Assembly (NCBI GenBank): GCA_033557465.1
Contig: CM066039.1
Span: 50,001,788-50,065,787, forward strand
Reading direction: 5' to 3'
DNA: 64,000 bases
Origin: Ichthyophis bannanicus
Lineage: Eukaryota; Chordata; Amphibia; Gymnophiona; Ichthyophiidae
Below, in pieces: positions 34,690 through 45,821 of the stretch. Position 1 is the first letter of the stretch. Each line of letters begins with the position of its first letter. The notes under the pieces were generated by a model that was given only the letters and a program-made list of their open reading frames with translations, had not been told where the DNA came from and searched no databases. A program made the translations under genes and the position numbers.

Positions 34690-35800
34690 CACCCAGCATC
34701 CACTCCCTTCTAATCCCATTCTCCCATGCCCCACATCAGCCCATTTCCAGTCCTATTCCAGCTCTTCATCAGCCCATTTCCAGTGCTAGCCCTCACATCA
34801 CAGACCATTTCCAGTCCTAGCCCCCTCCCCATCACAGCCTATTTCCAGTCCTAGGCCCCCCCCATCACATCCCATTTGCAGTCCTAGTCCCCCAGCACCA
34901 TCACACACATTTGCTGTCCTACCCCCCCCCCCCATCACAGTCCATTTGCAGTCCTAGCCCCCCTAATCACAGCCTATTTCCAGTCCAAGTTCCCCCTCCC
35001 TCCACCATAGCCCATTTCCAGTCCAAGTTCCCCCCCCCCATAGCCTTTTTCCAGTCCAGGTCCCCCTCCCCATCACAACCCATTTCCAGTCCCTGTCCCC
35101 CCCCCCCCCCTAGCCAGTTTCCAGTCCAGGTCCCCCTCCCCATCAAACCCCATTTCCAGTCCATGTCCCCCCCCCACATAGCCCTTTTACAGTCCAGGTC
35201 CCCCTCCCCATCATAGCCATTTCTTTCCAGTCCAGGTCGTCCTCCCCCTTCACAACCCATTTCCAGTCCATGTCCCCCTAATCACAGCCTCTTACCAGTC
35301 CAAGCTCCCCCTCCCTCCACCATATCCCATATCCAGTCCAAGTTCCCCCCCCCCATAGCCCTTTTCCAGTCCAAGTTCCCCCCCCCCCCCATAGCCCTTT
35401 TACAGTCCAGGTCCCCCTCCCCATCATAGCCCATTTCTTTCCAGTCCAAAGCCCCCCATAGCCCTTTTCCAGTCCAGGTCCCCCCCCCCTTCACAAACCC
35501 ATTTCCAGTCCATGTCCCCCTAATCACAGCCTATTTCCAGTCCAAGCTCCCCTCCCTCCACCATTGCCCTTTTCCATTCCATTTTCCCCCCCCCCATAGC
35601 CATTTTCATGTCCAAGTTCCCCCCCCAATCGCCCTTTTCCTGTCCATGTCCCCCCCCCCCCAGCCTAGCCCTTTTCCAGTCCAGGTCCCCCCCCCCCATC
35701 ACAACCCATTTCCAGTCAAATTCCCCCTTCTAGCCCTTTTCCAGTCCAGGCCCCCTCCCCCCATCACAGCCCAGGCAGTCCTTGGCCTCCCCCCCCCCCC
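34690..35800. repeat. C-rich minisatellite of hAT copy 1
   Basis: Around 30 degenerate 30-45 bp units contain 'catttccagtccaag(t)' and a run of 5-12 C, often followed by 'atcacagcc' or 'atagccctt'. The open frames across it are repeat artefacts. The G-rich strand is suited to quadruplex formation. Confidence 0.93.
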
Positions 35801-35816
35801 AAAACCACGGCTGTCT

Positions 35817-36090
35817 GAGGCTTTAGAGGGAGCTGGGGAAGCCCGCGCGAGGCCCCGGCTCCCTCTGTACAGCCGCCAGCGTGAAGAGCCTCTTCCTTCA
35901 CGCTGGCGGCTGTTCCTGTGAAGCCGCGAATGCTGGGAAAGGTTAAAGGGCAATGCCTTTAACCTTTTCCACCAATCGCGGCTTCACAGGAACAGCCGCC
36001 AGCGTGAAGGTAAAGGCTCTTCACGCTGGCGGCTGTACAGAGGGAGCCGGGGCCTCACGCGGGCTTCCCCGGCTCCCTCTGAAGCCCTCC
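35817..36090. repeat. GC-rich long palindrome, copy 1
   Basis: Two arms of about 135 bp centred near 35953 are almost perfect inverses. Each arm itself contains a smaller hairpin formed by cagccgccagcgtgaag and its inverse. The fold would be a cruciform with nested stems. Confidence 0.93.
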
Positions 36091-37309
36091 GGGTTGGGAG
36101 AAAAGCCGTTTTTTTTTGCTCTGGCCGTTCCCGATCTTGCGGCCAGAGCAAAAAAACCGACTTTTCAAGGGCCGGTTTTGCCTCTGCGCCGGCAGCCGGC
36201 CTGGCCATGGAAAAACCGGCCAGGCCGGCTGAAAACCGGCCAGTTGGCAACCCTAATTCTATGGGACTGCACAGATTTTGTACACTGAACATGCTCAAAG
36301 CCTTTTCACTTCCTGATCCCTGGCAGTGGCAGCCCAGACTCAAATGCTCATTTTTTTGTATTTGTTAATGACCAGAAACCCTGCAGGAGCAGCCAAATAA
36401 TTAAAATGAAACCAAAAGTGATCCTTTCTTTTTACCACTGGTTACATTAAGCTCTGTAATAGGCAATAGGTTTATCCAGTTGTTGTTTGTTGACTCTGTG
36501 GGCACATTCATACTTGGGTGGCAATGACCTATGGGCAGTTTACCAGGCAGCATGAAATAATACCGATGGGTGGGAGGCTAGGCCATACCACAGTACATAG
36601 AGAGGCTAGGCCCTACTAGGTTTGCCAACTTTTTCACCGAGAAAAACCCGACACCTTTGGCTCGCCATGCTCCACCCATTCTCCGCCCCTAGTCCCACCC
36701 TGCCCCGCCCCCAGCCCCACCCACAAAAATTACCGAGGATACGTGTAGGCTAACTTCCTTGGTCAGATAATAATTAAACTAGGAACCCCAAAATCCAAAC
36801 ATGAAATGTACAACACTGGAGAAATAAAACTATAAAGTAATTTCCTCTTGCACTAAACAAAAACGCAAAGATGTTAGCAATACACACTTCCCAGACCAGA
36901 CATATCCCAGTTAATAAATTCAAAATAAAAAGTATTTCTCTACCTTCTGTTTGGGCGTTTTATTTTTCAGTTGCAATTGCTCCAGTAACTTTCTTCTGGT
37001 TTCTTCGTGTCTTCTGCGAGTTATCCATTTGTCCTTTCTTCTCTTTTAGATGTTTTCCATTCTCTCTCTATTTCTGCTTTAACATACTGATTGTTTCCCT
37101 TTTGCTCTTTCCCCCAATTCTTTCCTTATTCCTTTATCATCCGTTTAAATTTCACCCTTCCATTCTCAAGCCCCTCTTACTCTCCCAATACCCGGCCCAT
37201 CATAGACTTTTCTTCCACACAAAATATTTTTTCCCCTCTCTATTCTCATTCCCCATCCATTCTAGTCCTTCCCCAAAATCAGTTCCCTTATAGTTCTAGA
37301 CCCACCCAG

Positions 37310-38345
37310 CATCCACTCCCTTCTAGTCCCATTCTCCCATGCCCCCACATCAGCCCATTTCCAGTCCTATTCCAGCTCATTTCCAGTGCTAGCCCTCACA
37401 TCACAGGCCATTTCCAGTCCTAGCCCCCCCCCCCATTCACAGCCCATTTCCAGTCCAAGTCCCCCATCACAGCCTATTTCCAGTCCTAGGCCCCCCCACC
37501 ATCACATCCCATTTGCAGTCCTAGCCCCCCCCCCCACCATCACAGCCCATTTGCAGTCCTAGCCCCCCTAATCACAGCCTATTTCCAGTCCAAGTTCCCC
37601 CTCCCTCCACCATAGCCCATTTCCAGTCCAAGTCCCCTCCCCCCCCCCCCATAGCCCTTTTACAGTCCAGGTCCGCCCCATAGCCCTTTTACAGTCCGGG
37701 TCCCCCCCCCCCATCACAGCCCATTTCCAGTCCAAGTCCCCCCCCCATCACAACCCATTTCCAATCCAAGTCTCCCCCCCATAGCCCTTTTCCATTCCAG
37801 GTCCCCCCCCCCCATCACAGCCCATTTCCAGTCCAAGTCCCCCATCACAACCTATTTCCAGTCCTAGGCCCCCCCACCATCACAGCCCATTTGCAGTCCG
37901 AGTTCCCCCCCCCCCACCATCACAGCCCATTTGCAGTCCTAGCCCCCCTAATCACAGCCTATTTCCAGTCCAAGTCCCCCCCTAGCCCTTTTCTGGTCCA
38001 AGTCCCCCCCATCACAACCCATTTCCAGTCCAAGTCCCCCCCCCCATAGCCCTTTTACAGTCCAGGTCCCCCCCAATCACAGCCTTTTTCCAGTCCAAGT
38101 CCCCCCCCCATATCCTGTTTTAAGTCCAGGTCCCCCCCCCATCACAACCCATTTCCAGTCCAAGTCCCCCCCATAGCCCTTTTCCAGTCCAGGTCCCCCC
38201 CCCCCCCCATCACAACCTATTTCCAGTCCAAGTCCCCCCCCCACTCAATAGCCCTTTTCCAGTCCAGGTCCCCCCCATCACAGCCCATTTGTAGTCCTAG
38301 CCCCCCCCCCCATCACAGCCCATGCAGTCCTTGGCCTCCACCCCC
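37310..38345. repeat. C-rich minisatellite of hAT copy 2
   Basis: It has the same unit type as at 34.69-35.80 kb but a different arrangement, with longer C runs. Confidence 0.92.
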
Positions 38346-38376
38346 CCCCCACCCCCCGACCAGCACCGCGGCTGTC

Positions 38377-38655
38377 TGAGGGGCTTTAGAGGGAGCCGGG
38401 GAAGCCTGTGCGAGGCCCCGACTCCCTCTGTACAGCCGTCAGCGTGAAGATCCTTTTCCTTCACACTGGTGGCTGTTTCTGCGAAGCCGCGAATGCTGGG
38501 AAAGGTTAAAGGGCATTGCCTTTAACCTTTCCCACCAATCGCGGCTTCACAGAAACAGCCGCCAGCGTGAAGGAAAAGGATCTTCACGCTGGCGGCTGTA
38601 CAGAGGGAGCCGGGGCCTCGCGCGGGCTTCCCCGGCTCCCTCTGAAGCCCTCCGG
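38377..38655. repeat. GC-rich long palindrome, copy 2
   Basis: The equivalent of 35817-36090, centred near 38515, with arms of about 135 bp and a few more mismatches in the left arm. Confidence 0.92.
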
Positions 38656-38865
38656 TGTGTGGGCCGGCCCTGGGTGGGTTTTTTTTTTAACTGAGGGTCG
38701 GAAGAAAAGCCAGTATTTTGCTCTGGCCGCTCCTGATCTTGCGGCCAGAGCAAAAAAAACGGCTTTTCAAGGGCCGGCTTAACATCTGCGCCGGCAGCCG
38801 GCCTGGCCATGGAAAAACCGGCCAGGCCGGCTGAAAACCGGCCAGTTGGCAACCCTAGGCCCTAC

Positions 38866-39870
38866 CACAGTACATAGAGAAATGCAGCAACTAACTAAGC
38901 TTGGGACTGGGGACGAAGAATGGAGAGGAGGGAGAGCGGACTTCAATGCTGGGAGAAAGAATGGAAGGGAGGGTATATGGAGGACTGGAAAGCACAAAAG
39001 GTATAGAATGGGCATCCACATAGATAACTCTTCACATGCCTTTCCCCCCAACTCACCCACATACCCACCCCATCTTGTTCTCACTCTCTCACATACACAC
39101 ATACATACATAGATACCCACTTGCACACACATCAGCACCACTTCACACCAGATCTCCCACCTACTCACATATTCATACCCTTAATCCCCCCCCTCACCTA
39201 CCCTCACCTACCTGACAATATAGACCAACAGCCACTAAGCCCAAATAGGAGATGGGGGTCGCACAGGATGTTTTCAGAGGAGGGGTGAAAGGGGCTGTTA
39301 GACTGGAGGATTTAGGAAGGGAAGGAGAATGAACTGGAGTCTTAGTTCACATCCTGCCATTTAGGTTCCTATCATTTTTGACTGGCTTTATTACTGGTCT
39401 ATGTATATAACAGCAATAGAAGACTATTCTATTTGTTGCCAGAAGGCAGGGTGCAGACACACATAAGCGCACATCACTCCAGTAATTCTCCCACTGAACC
39501 AACCCACTACTAAGCACCTCCGCTTGGCTCCCCCAAATCCCACTGGCAGAAGAGCCATCAAACACGGCTCATTGAAGAAGAAACATAGGCAGATTTGTGG
39601 CGGCACACCAGCAGTAGTGCTGGGAGGATTCTCACACTCCCTGTCCCCTCACATCAACATAAGTGGATACATATCTGCAGGTGTGCTAGCAAGGTAAGAA
39701 GGAATTTAGGAGAAGGGAAGGAAAGAGGATTAGGAAGAAAGAGAAGGGAAGGAGAAGCAACCGGGTTAGAGAGGGGAGGATCAAAGAGGGGAAAAGATGG
39801 AATCATTTAAACTTCTCCCAAATAGTGACATGGAGGGGGGATTGAGAGAGAAAGATGAATAATGGGAGAG
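38866..39870. other. No gene; low-complexity stretches
   Basis: A 'cacatacacacatacatacata' type run lies at 39088-39115 and purine-rich runs at 39700-39800. I see no gene. Confidence 0.45.
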
Positions 39871-40018
39871 AGAGGTTACCAGATGTCCCCTATTTTCGGG
39901 GATTGTCCCTGATTTTAGAGCTGTGTACCTGACTCCTACTTATTTGGCAGCCTCCTGTCCCTGATTCCAGCAATGGGGACAGAGGGGGTAGAAAGAATTA
40001 TTTTTAATTTAGTGATTT

Positions 40019-40579
40019 TGCTGTAGCAAAGTGCAATCAATGAATAAGTCCAGGAGTCAATTGACAGGGTCCAAGCCAGTTTATTGTGCACAGGCCCAGT
40101 CAGTCAAAGCTTCAAAAGGAACTGAGCAAAGGTTTCTACAGAGACATAACCATTTATACCTCTTTTTCAGTTTGATACATGAAAACTTTCTATTGGTTCC
40201 AACTCGATACATGCAAACTTCTCATTGGTCTTACATTCCCTTCATTTGTCCAATTAGAAATCCCTCCGGAGCCTAGCAACCGGCCCCCTCCTTTAGGATT
40301 GCTCTAACAATGGTACAGTTCTTGATTTTGTTACTTCTCTACTGCAAGGTTAACCCTAGCTCCAGGAATGCATATATTGAAACATTTCTGTTCTTTCACA
40401 CACAAGAGAATAATAGAAGACTTATGAATTCATGAAAACTTCTTATTAAGCAGTTTAAAACAGTTTTCTCATTTTTCACAGATTTTTGGTTCTTTTCTAG
40501 CTATTATGGGAGTTAGGATCCAGGCCTAACTTACAGGCCTTTCATAGTAGCAGGCCATGCTAGGCCATAGCCTACCACA
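40019..40579 (-). repeat. Proviral 3' LTR
   Basis: The LTR is 561 bp, starting TGTGGTAGGC and ending GCA on the minus strand. TATAAA lies at 40158-40153 and AATAAA at 40085-40080, about 70 bp apart, as expected for the start of R and the poly(A) signal. Several CCAAT boxes lie upstream. It differs from the other LTR by about five substitutions and one indel. Confidence 0.94.
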
Positions 40580-40593
40580 TTCCCCCCTTTGAT
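40580..40593 (-). promoter_or_regulatory. Polypurine tract
   Basis: On the minus strand it reads caaaggggggaa directly before the LTR start TGTGG. This is the usual primer for plus-strand DNA synthesis. Confidence 0.9.
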
Positions 40594-40653
40594 TATTCTC
40601 ACCCGCAAGTGAGAAAGGGTGAGAATTAAATCACTCATTGGTCAATTAACACA

Positions 40654-42735
40654 TTATACTGGTGTAATAGCATCATCGTGGGGTATAGGGTAATACTGCC
40701 ACATAGCTAATACCTTCGCAGCTGCTTTTCGTTCTATAGTGTTATCAATTGCTGAAGTCACCATGCGTAAGCAAAGGGGTAGGAGACAACGAAGCAATAA
40801 GCACATGGCTAGTATAAACAGTACAATTAACATAAGGGCTTTTAGTCCACCAATCCATGAAAATAATGACCCAAACCACCCATCCATTTTCAGACTGTGC
40901 CAGGTCTGGACAGGCACAAATGTCTGCTCCCTCATCCGGGTGGCTATATCTTCAACTACATGCCCATTATTATCAATCTGTAAACAACAATTACTTAAAT
41001 TCAACTTTCCACATACCCCACCTTCAGCCGCTAACAAATAATCTAAAGCTAATCGATTTTGATAAATGGCTGTGCGCATTTGCGTACTTTGCTTAGCCAA
41101 CAGAGTTAGTGCTTTACTAGTTTCATTGGTTATTATTTCAACAACAGCTTGCAAACATATTATTTGATTAATCATATAAACAGGGGTACGATATCCCCAT
41201 GACCCATTCTGCTCCCAAGTAGCAGGTCCATAGTATGAGATAATTCTCTCAGGTGGCCATTCTTCAGATGTCGCGTCCCATTTGTCCCATTGGCCTATCT
41301 GCAAGGCCTCCTTCAGCTGTTGACTTTTGTACACAGGATATCCTAGTAGCTCTCCCTGAGATGTAGGCAAAAGGAAAAAGGAAGGTCGTATGGTTTCCAA
41401 TACACATGCGCCTCCCCAGTGGTGAGGGAGTCTAGCATATGCTCGGGTTCCGCAAATCCAGTACAGTCCAGGTGGTGCTTGCCAGGAATTGTATGCTGCT
41501 AAGTTAGTCCAAATACTGGCAAGTTTGGGGAAACGGACTAGGGGATTGGAAGGTTCTGTAGCGTTCACTCCTGACCACCAAGACATCTTCTTAGTGGTAC
41601 CGTTGTAAAACTTCTGATTGAGACAGACCAGCTGCCCCACGTTCATGTTATACAGTGTTCCATATCGAGCAAAACATAAGTTACCCACAATGGAATGGGC
41701 CAATACCCATTCACTTGTTGTATTATGTAGGTCAGTCTGATTATATGGAACAGAATAATTCAGTTCTTGTGCCTCCCAAGGCCATTGGTCTCCCATCTTG
41801 GTTCCACCACAAAATAAACAGTCTGAGATATGGAGACTAGATGCTACTGCTCCCACTAACTCAAGGAACAAGTTATGGGAGGTAGGAGGAACCCCAAACT
41901 CTGCTTTCATAGCTTCGTAGAAGGAGTGATGTATACGGTAAGGTGAGGATATATGGGTCTTGGTGTTTAATTGCAGATATAAGATTGTCCCAGGATCTAT
42001 ACCTCCTCCTGCTATACACAACCCAAACTTGTATCCTTGCTTCCAGTGGCTGGGGTTGACTATGAGGAGTTGCAGGGGATTACAGGCACCTTTCTGGCAT
42101 TTCTTAGGCTCCGGTAGTCTGATCTTTGTTAAGCTGCCTTTACGATTATCATCCTCTTGTCCCGTAAGTGCATTTTTCCAGGTAGCAAAATACACGCAGT
42201 CCCATCTTGGGCAGAAGTAGTCAGTTTTGGGTGCAGTGGTGTAAGTGGTGGTTGGGGAATGCTTTCCAGTGCACCATCCCCATCCGTGGGCTCCTTCTGG
42301 ACACATATATTTATCATCATTATGGTATGCTCGCTCCCATGACACACATCTGTGGTAAGCATTTCTGTTAATTGCATCACAAGCATCAAAGTTCAAGATA
42401 ATAGGTTTGGTGGGGTTGGTGAGGGGTTTTGTCGCATTCAAGATGGCTCCATCTTCATCATTCCAGCATATCTCAAATGTATAATATGAAGGGTTTTGTC
42501 GAGGGTTATAACAAGTCTTACTTTTCCCCTTCGTGCAGATATTCAGTTCGGTGCCATTATAAATACACCGGCTGACTGTACCAGTGCAAGTATAGTAGGA
42601 GTGATAGAGCAAAGTCTGAGTAATCTTTTGTCCTGTTCGGGTGGTGGTTATACAGGCTGCACAAGGGGGTAGGGCAAAAGTCTTTTCCAGGATTCCCAGG
42701 ATCACCACTCCCACAAGGCAATAGTGGAAGAACAT
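40654..42735 (-). CDS. env: Retroviral envelope glycoprotein, open reading frame
   Basis: An uninterrupted 693-codon frame. A signal peptide is likely at residues 1-21 (hydrophobic VGVVILGIL). The surface part is Cys-rich with many N-glycosylation sites and a CLFC (CXXC) motif at 306-309. The transmembrane part has a Cys cluster at 575-584 with seven residues between the first Cys and the CC pair. A membrane helix lies at about 629-656, followed by a tail of about 35 residues. I see no basic R-X-K/R-R cleavage site between the two parts. The gene starts 119 bp after the integrase frame and would be expressed from a spliced mRNA. It could be simply young, or retained; the sequence alone does not decide. 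Confidence 0.93.
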   Translation of the reverse strand: MFFHYCLVGVVILGILEKTFALPPCAACITTTRTGQKITQTLLYHSYYTCTGTVSRCIYNGTELNICTKGKSKTCYNPRQNPSYYTFEICWNDEDGAILNATKPLTNPTKPIILNFDACDAINRNAYHRCVSWERAYHNDDKYMCPEGAHGWGWCTGKHSPTTTYTTAPKTDYFCPRWDCVYFATWKNALTGQEDDNRKGSLTKIRLPEPKKCQKGACNPLQLLIVNPSHWKQGYKFGLCIAGGGIDPGTILYLQLNTKTHISSPYRIHHSFYEAMKAEFGVPPTSHNLFLELVGAVASSLHISDCLFCGGTKMGDQWPWEAQELNYSVPYNQTDLHNTTSEWVLAHSIVGNLCFARYGTLYNMNVGQLVCLNQKFYNGTTKKMSWWSGVNATEPSNPLVRFPKLASIWTNLAAYNSWQAPPGLYWICGTRAYARLPHHWGGACVLETIRPSFFLLPTSQGELLGYPVYKSQQLKEALQIGQWDKWDATSEEWPPERIISYYGPATWEQNGSWGYRTPVYMINQIICLQAVVEIITNETSKALTLLAKQSTQMRTAIYQNRLALDYLLAAEGGVCGKLNLSNCCLQIDNNGHVVEDIATRMREQTFVPVQTWHSLKMDGWFGSLFSWIGGLKALMLIVLFILAMCLLLRCLLPLCLRMVTSAIDNTIERKAAAKVLAMWQYYPIPHDDAITPV

Positions 42736-42853
42736 TGTGATTACAGTCTCTGGAGGTTAACCTGGAAATTGGGTATGATGAACTTGTTGAGTTTTCTTCT
42801 GTTTCTGCTGTAATGGTCACTCTCGCGTGACATAGGCGGATTCTGAAGATTCT

Positions 42854-44324
42854 CTATAAAGCTGGCTGTCTCCTCAAGGTGAGTCGCAATGGGGTCTCGG
42901 AATCATTCACTGATGTCCATTGGCCAGGATCTGGAGCAGCTGCCGCCTTCACTCGACTGTGGTGGATCCAAGGTTCGAATTCTGCAACTTTCACTGCAGT
43001 GGGGGTTGACAGGATGACGACGTATGGTCCCTTCCAATGTGGCGCCAGCGGGGTCTTTCTCCACTCTTTCACCCACACGGACGTTCCTGGCTTGAAGGGA
43101 TGCAGAGGCTCGGTCAGGTTGATGGGTAGTCGATCTTGCACCCACGTTTGGAGATTCTGCAAGACAGAACCTAAAGCTAATAGTTCTTGTCTAGTTATTT
43201 CAGATCCTATCTGTCTCATGTCTCCTCTTATTCCCTGCACTGTGGGTGGAGGCCGCCCATACAAAATCTCAAAAGGGGAGACTCCTAAAGATCTGGTGGG
43301 AGTTGAACGTATCCTAAGAAGGGCTATGGGGAGAACTTGGAGCCACTTCAAGTGTGTTTCTTGGCAAAGTTTGGATAACTGAGTTTTCAAGGTTCTATTC
43401 ATGCGTTCTACTTTCCCTGAGCTCTGGGGTCTGTAAGCAGTGTGTAACTTCCATTTTATCTGCAGAGCTTGAGCTAACTGTAGGGTCACTTGGGATACAA
43501 ATGATGGACCATTGTCTGACCCTATAGTTGATGGTATTCTGAATCGGGGAATGATCTCATGAAGCAATACCCTAGTGACTTCTCGGGCTTTCTCAGTTCG
43601 GGTGGGATAGGCTTCTACCCACCCTGAAAATGTACAGACTAACACTAACATATAGTGATATCCCTTCGCATGGGGCATTTCAGCAAAGTCTACCTGTATA
43701 TCACTCATTGGGGTGAACCCTACTGACTGAACTCTTGGGGGTGGAACAGGACCTTGCTTGGCATTATTTTTGGCACATATCAGGCATTGCTGTGCCACTG
43801 AGGCAGTCAAGGATCCTAGCAGTGAAATACAAAAATGGGGTTTCAGGGCTCTTTCCATAGCTGTTTTTCCATAATGTGTGGCTTGGTGAAAAGCTTGAAC
43901 AAAGGCTGGTCCTAATGCTTCAGGGATGACTGTGGGACCTGGAGGTGGACTACCTCCTGGGGGTGGCAACACTATCCAACCTTGTTCTGTCAAGACTCCT
44001 CCCTCCTTTTCACAATAATAGTCTAGCTCTCTTGTAGTGTATCGGGGTGCCCAGGAACTGAGGGGCACAGGGAATAGGGCTGCTTGCATTACAGTATATT
44101 GGGTCCTAACTTGTCCTGTGGTGGCTGCCTTTCGGGCTGTGGCATCTGCAAATCTATTCCCTCGGGTGACTTCTCCTGTTCCTGCCTGATGACCTCAGCA
44201 GTGTATGACTGCCACTTGTTTGGGGGCCCACACAGCATCTAACAACATCAATATCTCAGGCCCATACCTAATGGCCTTACCCCCTGAAGTGATCAACCCT
44301 CGCTCTTTATACAAGGCTCCATGT
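42854..44324 (-). pseudogene. pol: Retroviral RNase H end and integrase (one TGA stop)
   Basis: The open frame 44089-42854 carries the integrase. Its N-terminal zinc domain has H-H (QATHYGKTAM) and CLICAKN. The catalytic core has DIQVDFAEMP, SDNGPSFVS and the Glu in SGKVERMNR. A GPY-type C-terminus (WKGPYVV) follows. The same frame continues upstream to 44324 with the end of RNase H, stopped by TGA at 44195-44197, probably a decayed Arg CGA. The upstream piece is separated by the solo LTR at 44329-45817. Confidence 0.92.
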
Positions 44325-44328
44325 GCAT

Positions 44329-45817
44329 TGTGATGTAGCAGGCTCTTATGAAGCAAGAGAAACTGATAGTGATCCGGTGGAGAGAGCCGGTACTGCAGGG
44401 GAATGCAGGATTTTCTCTGATGAGAGGAAAAAAGAATGCAGAGCTAATCAGGAACCACTCCTCACTTCAAGGCAGGTGAGAAGCCAAGTCCCTGATTGGG
44501 CACGCCCAAGCAGGAGGCGGGCAGTGCAGCACTCAGCTAGCTTGTTAAAAACCCAGAAACAGTTAGACAAAAGAGAGGACCACCAGGAGAGGAACCAAGG
44601 AGACAAGCACCTGGACGAGGACAGGTCAGATGACCAGGAACAGGAACCGTGGGAGAGAGAACCACTAAGCAGCTGTGATCCAAGAAGGAGCAGACAGGAG
44701 CTGGGAGACTCAGGGGCAGAGAAAGATTTCTAGAAGCAGAAGAATTCTAAGGCATTGAGAGACCCAAGGCTGCAGATCAGGAATTTAAAGGATCCAGAAG
44801 AACCTTTGAATAGGAGGCAAAGGGATAAGGAATTACCCTGGAAGAAGCCCAAGCACAAGGTATCTGGTGGGTATGGCACGGCTAGCAAGCTTAACAGTGG
44901 AAAGCCAGAAAGAGTGAATTTTAATTGTGAAAGACAGGATAAAGGCAGAAAGTTTGATACTAACTGGTTAAGTCAAGAAAAGCCTGACTGTTTTCCTTTT
45001 AACACTCTGAGAGACTCGCCAAGGACAGCTGAAGTGTTTTACCCTACACTGCCATGTGGAGATAGGTGGGGGAAGGGAAATGCTTGCACGCTGAAATGTT
45101 GTCCAAGTAAAAGCACTGATAATTGCCTAGAGATAAGAAATATAAACAAGCATTTACCTGAAGGAGGATTTGCTCAGCCTAGCTCAGAAAATACACAGGC
45201 TGAATTACTTCTCACTGAATTCAAAGAGTTCCTTAAAAGCAGAGCAGTTTCTACTCAGAACGTAGCAAAGCCATTGATCAGCTGGCAAGAAGAAATGCCT
45301 TTAATTTCTTTGCCATCTACAGAACAGGAAGTCCTGATGGATTGCTCTACTTGTATGATTCCAAAGGACATTTAACTGATTTGCTTGCCAGTGTTGTATG
45401 TAAGAAAATAGCAAAGTTACCTCACTGTTTGCTGTGATAGAAGAGCTTATCTGAAGAGGATAAGTGGAAGCATATTCTGTGCCATTCAGGAGCAGGGCTG
45501 ATATCAGAGTTTTCTGTTACCTTAATGAAAAGGAGATCACATGACAGGTGAATGTGATCAGTAATGGACATTCAGTCAAGCAGTGAAAAAAGCCTTGTTT
45601 AAGTTCAATTTCTCCGTCTTGTTTTGTGCCATATTATTTCATTAATGTCTGCTGCATTTGAACTGCGTAAGCGGGAAATAAACCCCATAAAAAAAAGAAA
45701 TATTCTTTGCCTTGCCTTATCACTTGAGCACCAACACAACTACAACATTAACCCTCAGGGGCATTCAAGGCCAGCCCCTCCCTTAACCCTCAAGGTCCAG
45801 GGAGTGGGTGGGTGGCA
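44329..45817 (+). mobile_element. Solo LTR, 1.49 kb, inserted in RNase H
   Basis: The insert begins tgtgatgtagcagg and ends ggtggca, with a 4-bp duplication gcat on both sides (44325-44328 and 45818-45821). A polyadenylation signal, aataaa, near 45678 suggests plus orientation. Two plus-strand open frames, 44323-44733 (136 codons, start outside) and 44755-45375 (206 codons), show no known domain and are probably chance in a GA-rich LTR. The parent family is not identified. Removing the insert restores the pol frame count. Confidence 0.85.
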
Positions 45818-45821
45818 GCAT

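Larger units (their letters stand above)
34007..36255. mobile_element. hAT element copy 1 with minisatellite and hairpins
   Basis: A 2,249-bp element starts tagggttaccaact and ends agttggcaaccctaa-like, i.e. inverted tagggttgccaact ends. Flanking 8-mers gttctatg (33999-34006) and attctatg (36256-36263) match 7/8. From left to right it holds a 400-bp unique part shared with units A and C, about 1.1 kb of C-rich tandem repeats, a 270-bp GC-rich palindrome, and a second hairpin at 36105-36165. No transposase is encoded. Confidence 0.88.
36617..38857. mobile_element. hAT element copy 2 with minisatellite and hairpins
   Basis: A 2,241-bp second copy of the 34007-36255 element has a perfect 8-bp duplication, ggccctac, at 36609-36616 and 38858-38865. 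The unique left part and the hairpin end are highly similar to copy 1, whereas the minisatellite has a different unit order. The separate duplications show two independent insertions 350 bp apart. Confidence 0.92.

Noticed and set aside
34911..35953. Open frames rich in Pro/Ser or Gly/Trp-Lys across the minisatellite
   Set aside because: They are translations of a tandem repeat, present on both strands and with no start context.
34690..38345. CRISPR-like array
   Set aside because: Units are degenerate and have no unique spacers. This is a C-rich minisatellite within hAT elements.
44755..45375. 206-codon frame as an accessory viral gene
   Set aside because: It lies inside the inserted LTR-like segment bounded by gcat duplications, not in the provirus, and shows no known domain.
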